From assembly GCF_002000245.1 (NCBI RefSeq), contig NZ_MTCM01000001.1:1302001-1366000 (forward strand): 64,000 nt of DNA. The letters run 5' to 3'. Positions within the stretch are counted from its first letter, which is position 1. The number at the start of each line of letters is the position of its first letter. The notes beneath the pieces are model-generated. The model saw only the letters and a program-made list of their open reading frames with translations, did no database searches and had not been told where the DNA came from. Origin of the DNA: Sphingobacterium sp. CZ-UAM (lineage in GTDB: Bacteria > Bacteroidota > Bacteroidia > Sphingobacteriales > Sphingobacteriaceae). The position numbers and the translations under genes were made by a program. This document shows positions 62,247-64,000 of this stretch, piece after piece.

Positions 62247-63698
62247 TTATTGGAAGAGCTTTTCTGTGGTAATTTTGTCATAATCCATGTCAGCTTCAGC
62301 CGCGACAAGTCCAGCCGGATTTTGCGTCAGAAAATGCACCTTATTTGGATAGCGTTCAGCCATTTGCCTGACCAGCTCCATCATATAATGATTACTTGGA
62401 TAAACTTTTACTTGGGTTTTGATATCTTCAAAATCTACATACTGGCCATATAGCTCAATATATCCCATACCGTAAAATTGGCCATTTTCAATGACAATAC
62501 AGCTCTTTTCTTCTATACTCCGCCCCTTATCGACAAATACAAAAGATGGTCTTTGTTTCAACCATTCATCAATACAACGCTCGACACGTGTGTTATGCAA
62601 TGCTTTGTCAGGCAAATCAGCTCGACTGACAGATTTAGCTGCCAAACTAGCAGTGCCAAAATGACAAAATTGAGCGCTAATCTCTCCTTCTTTCATAAAG
62701 GACTGTAATAATTGAATGGCATCGTATTCGCGTTGAAATAGCTGAATGCAATCTTGGATCCGATTCATTTTACCTATTGCCAAATGGAGATACCCGCTTT
62801 GATCCTCATAGCAAAACAAACCAAATTTTGGTTCATACCGTTTTAGTGCGCGATTATATTTGGGCCAAAGTCGTTTAATCTCCGCACATTCCAGTAGCAG
62901 GGACATCAGTTCTGTGCCACAGGACTCATAACTAATGTGATAGATCTCTTTTAAAAAATTTTGTCGCTGCGCCTGAATATTGTTACCTGTAAAGTGGGAT
63001 AACACCCTTTTCTTGATATTGACCGCCTTCCCCACATAGACCACCTTTCCATCTTTATCATGAAAATAGTAAACACCGGCAGTATCGGGCAATTGCTCGA
63101 ATTCCTTCCGATCTAGATGCGGCGGAAACCGCTGATCAATAGCCTTATGTTTGATCATTTCCTGAAACACCTGTGCTGTATCAAGCGCACGAAGATAAGC
63201 GAACAGAATCGCTGTTGCGTCGGCATCACCGCCTGCCCGGTGCCGATTTTCGATGGGTATATCGAGGTAATCGCACAAACGGCCCAAACTATAGGATAAA
63301 AGCCCTGGTTTGATCTTACGGGCATAGCGTACGGTACACAATTTAATGGAAGACCAGTCTATTCCAGCCTCCTGAAGCTGAAAGCGAACGAAGGAATAAT
63401 CAAAATTGACGTTATGTGCAACAAAAACCCGATCTTTCAATAATGCATAAATTTCTGCTGCAACGTCCTCGAATAAAGGTGCATCCGCAACCATGTCATT
63501 ATCGATACCGGTAAGCGCAAAAATAGAATTTGGAATTTCAACCCCTGGATTTACCAAAGTCTCCCAACGATGCAACACGCGATTACCGTCGTGTATAACG
63601 ATTGCGATTTCAGTAATCCGACTGGATTTTGCATTACCCCCTGTGGTTTCTATATCCACAATGGCAAATTCTTGTTTTTTGCTCCGATTCATAGTCAT
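62247..63698 (-). CDS. DEDDh exonuclease fused to GIY-YIG nuclease domain (DnaQ-UvrC/Cho-like)
   Basis: 483 residues. Residues about 10-170 form a DnaQ-type 3'-5' exonuclease (AIVDIETTG, HNVNFDYSF, then HRAGGDADAT with the catalytic His and Asp). Residues about 205-290 form a GIY-YIG domain like the N-terminus of UvrC or Cho (TAGVYYFHDKDGKVVYVGKA, with GVY and YVG variants). The remaining 190 residues resemble the uncharacterised tail of such fusions. A role in repair of damaged or branched DNA is inferred from the domains. An ATG six nt further in (63692) is an equally possible start. Confidence 0.9.
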   Translation of the reverse strand: MTMNRSKKQEFAIVDIETTGGNAKSSRITEIAIVIHDGNRVLHRWETLVNPGVEIPNSIFALTGIDNDMVADAPLFEDVAAEIYALLKDRVFVAHNVNFDYSFVRFQLQEAGIDWSSIKLCTVRYARKIKPGLLSYSLGRLCDYLDIPIENRHRAGGDADATAILFAYLRALDTAQVFQEMIKHKAIDQRFPPHLDRKEFEQLPDTAGVYYFHDKDGKVVYVGKAVNIKKRVLSHFTGNNIQAQRQNFLKEIYHISYESCGTELMSLLLECAEIKRLWPKYNRALKRYEPKFGLFCYEDQSGYLHLAIGKMNRIQDCIQLFQREYDAIQLLQSFMKEGEISAQFCHFGTASLAAKSVSRADLPDKALHNTRVERCIDEWLKQRPSFVFVDKGRSIEEKSCIVIENGQFYGMGYIELYGQYVDFEDIKTQVKVYPSNHYMMELVRQMAERYPNKVHFLTQNPAGLVAAEADMDYDKITTEKLFQ

Positions 63699-63921
63699 TC
63701 CTAAAACAAATATACTAACATATTTAGTATATCTATGTATTTTAGCATTTATTTAACGAAAGAGCTTAAAGTAATGTTATATCGCAGAATAACTAAGATC
63801 AGCCTACTATCATTTGGTCAATTTTCAGCCATATTTAATAGGATAAGCAGTTTAAAAATAATGTTGATAAGATTTTGCTTATTTTGGATATACTTTTATA
63901 TAACATATCAAATTATCATCA

Positions 63922-64000
63922 ATGGAAATAGTACATAAAAACGACGAAAAACATGGCAGTTTTGAGGCAGTAGACGAAGGAAAATCAGCTGCACAAATGA
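63922..64000 (+). CDS. small GNAT-like (YjdJ-type) acetyltransferase, 3'-truncated by window edge
   Basis: Only the first 26 codons are in the window, starting with ATG at 63922. The short N-terminus (MEIVHKND, then HGSFEAVDEGKSAAQM) resembles the small COG2388/YjdJ-type N-acetyltransferases, whose first strands read EGxxxAxM. The call rests on this fragment alone, so it is tentative. The AT-rich 220 nt upstream contain an unlikely overlapping frame that I leave out. Confidence 0.5.
   Translation, partial: MEIVHKNDEKHGSFEAVDEGKSAAQM

Noticed and set aside
63735..63938. 67-codon frame before the last gene
   Set aside because: AT-rich, no family resemblance, and it overlaps the much better acetyltransferase start at 63922.

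Overview
The window looks like chromosomal DNA from a member of the Bacteroidota, most likely Sphingobacteriaceae (Sphingobacterium-like). The grounds are a SusC/SusD outer-membrane pair, many SPII lipoproteins, GLPGLI/WG-repeat proteins, low GC, and promoters of the Bacteroidota type (TTG or TTTG, about 19 nt, TAnnTTTG). Most of it is ordinary housekeeping and accessory chromosome, with no plasmid, prophage or CRISPR locus. The taxonomic call is inference from content; no database was searched.

Layout. 0-8.4 kb: end of a fosmidomycin-resistance-type MFS gene, an orphan SusD/SusC pair, a GNAT acetyltransferase and a lipoprotein polysaccharide deacetylase. 8.6-14.6 kb: a tight five-gene operon (porin, DASS dicarboxylate carrier, sdhC, sdhA, sdhB) that couples outer- and inner-membrane uptake of a C4-type acid to a succinate/fumarate respiratory enzyme. 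14.9-19.9 kb: GHL10 glycosidase plus exported glutaminase, then small stress and metabolism genes and a Bax-inhibitor-1 protein. 20-25.8 kb: a complete RND efflux operon (MFP, RND, OMF). 25.9-32 kb: a small membrane protein, a DUF763 protein ending in a sliding-clamp-type peptide, a lipoprotein, and a flavin/Fe-S D-2-hydroxyacid dehydrogenase. 32-41.3 kb: an Lrp regulator with an EamA exporter, a 5'-nucleotidase split into two genes in reversed domain order, an MFS transporter, an M13 peptidase, a MetA of the acetyl-CoA type and a TlpA-like thioredoxin. 41.7-51.5 kb: aconitase, a Qnr-like pentapeptide protein, a WG-repeat protein and several small families, then a ClC-type channel.

The standout is 51.6-55.1 kb on the minus strand: an RNA ligase (rtcB), a slipin without a membrane anchor, and upstream of them a roughly 380-nt array of tRNA-like RNA modules. 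Three modules are well formed. Each has a canonical T-arm, then a hairpin closed by a stable tetraloop (GAAA, GCAA, UUCG) in place of the acceptor stem, then UA and a D-arm. This is a circularly permuted tRNA elbow with no free CCA end and no proper anticodon arm. It resembles the tRNA-mimic domain of YrlA-type bacterial Y RNAs, but in tandem. Between the array and the slipin gene lies a GC-rich, structured 200-nt island of unknown nature.

55.3-64 kb: a lipoprotein, an amidohydrolase, a three-gene cassette that includes a YgjP-type protease fold with every zinc ligand lost, recR, a LOG-family protein, a 1.1-kb gene desert with helically phased 11-bp direct repeats and a TonB-receptor-style leader without its receptor gene, an exonuclease/GIY-YIG fusion, and the start of a small acetyltransferase gene.
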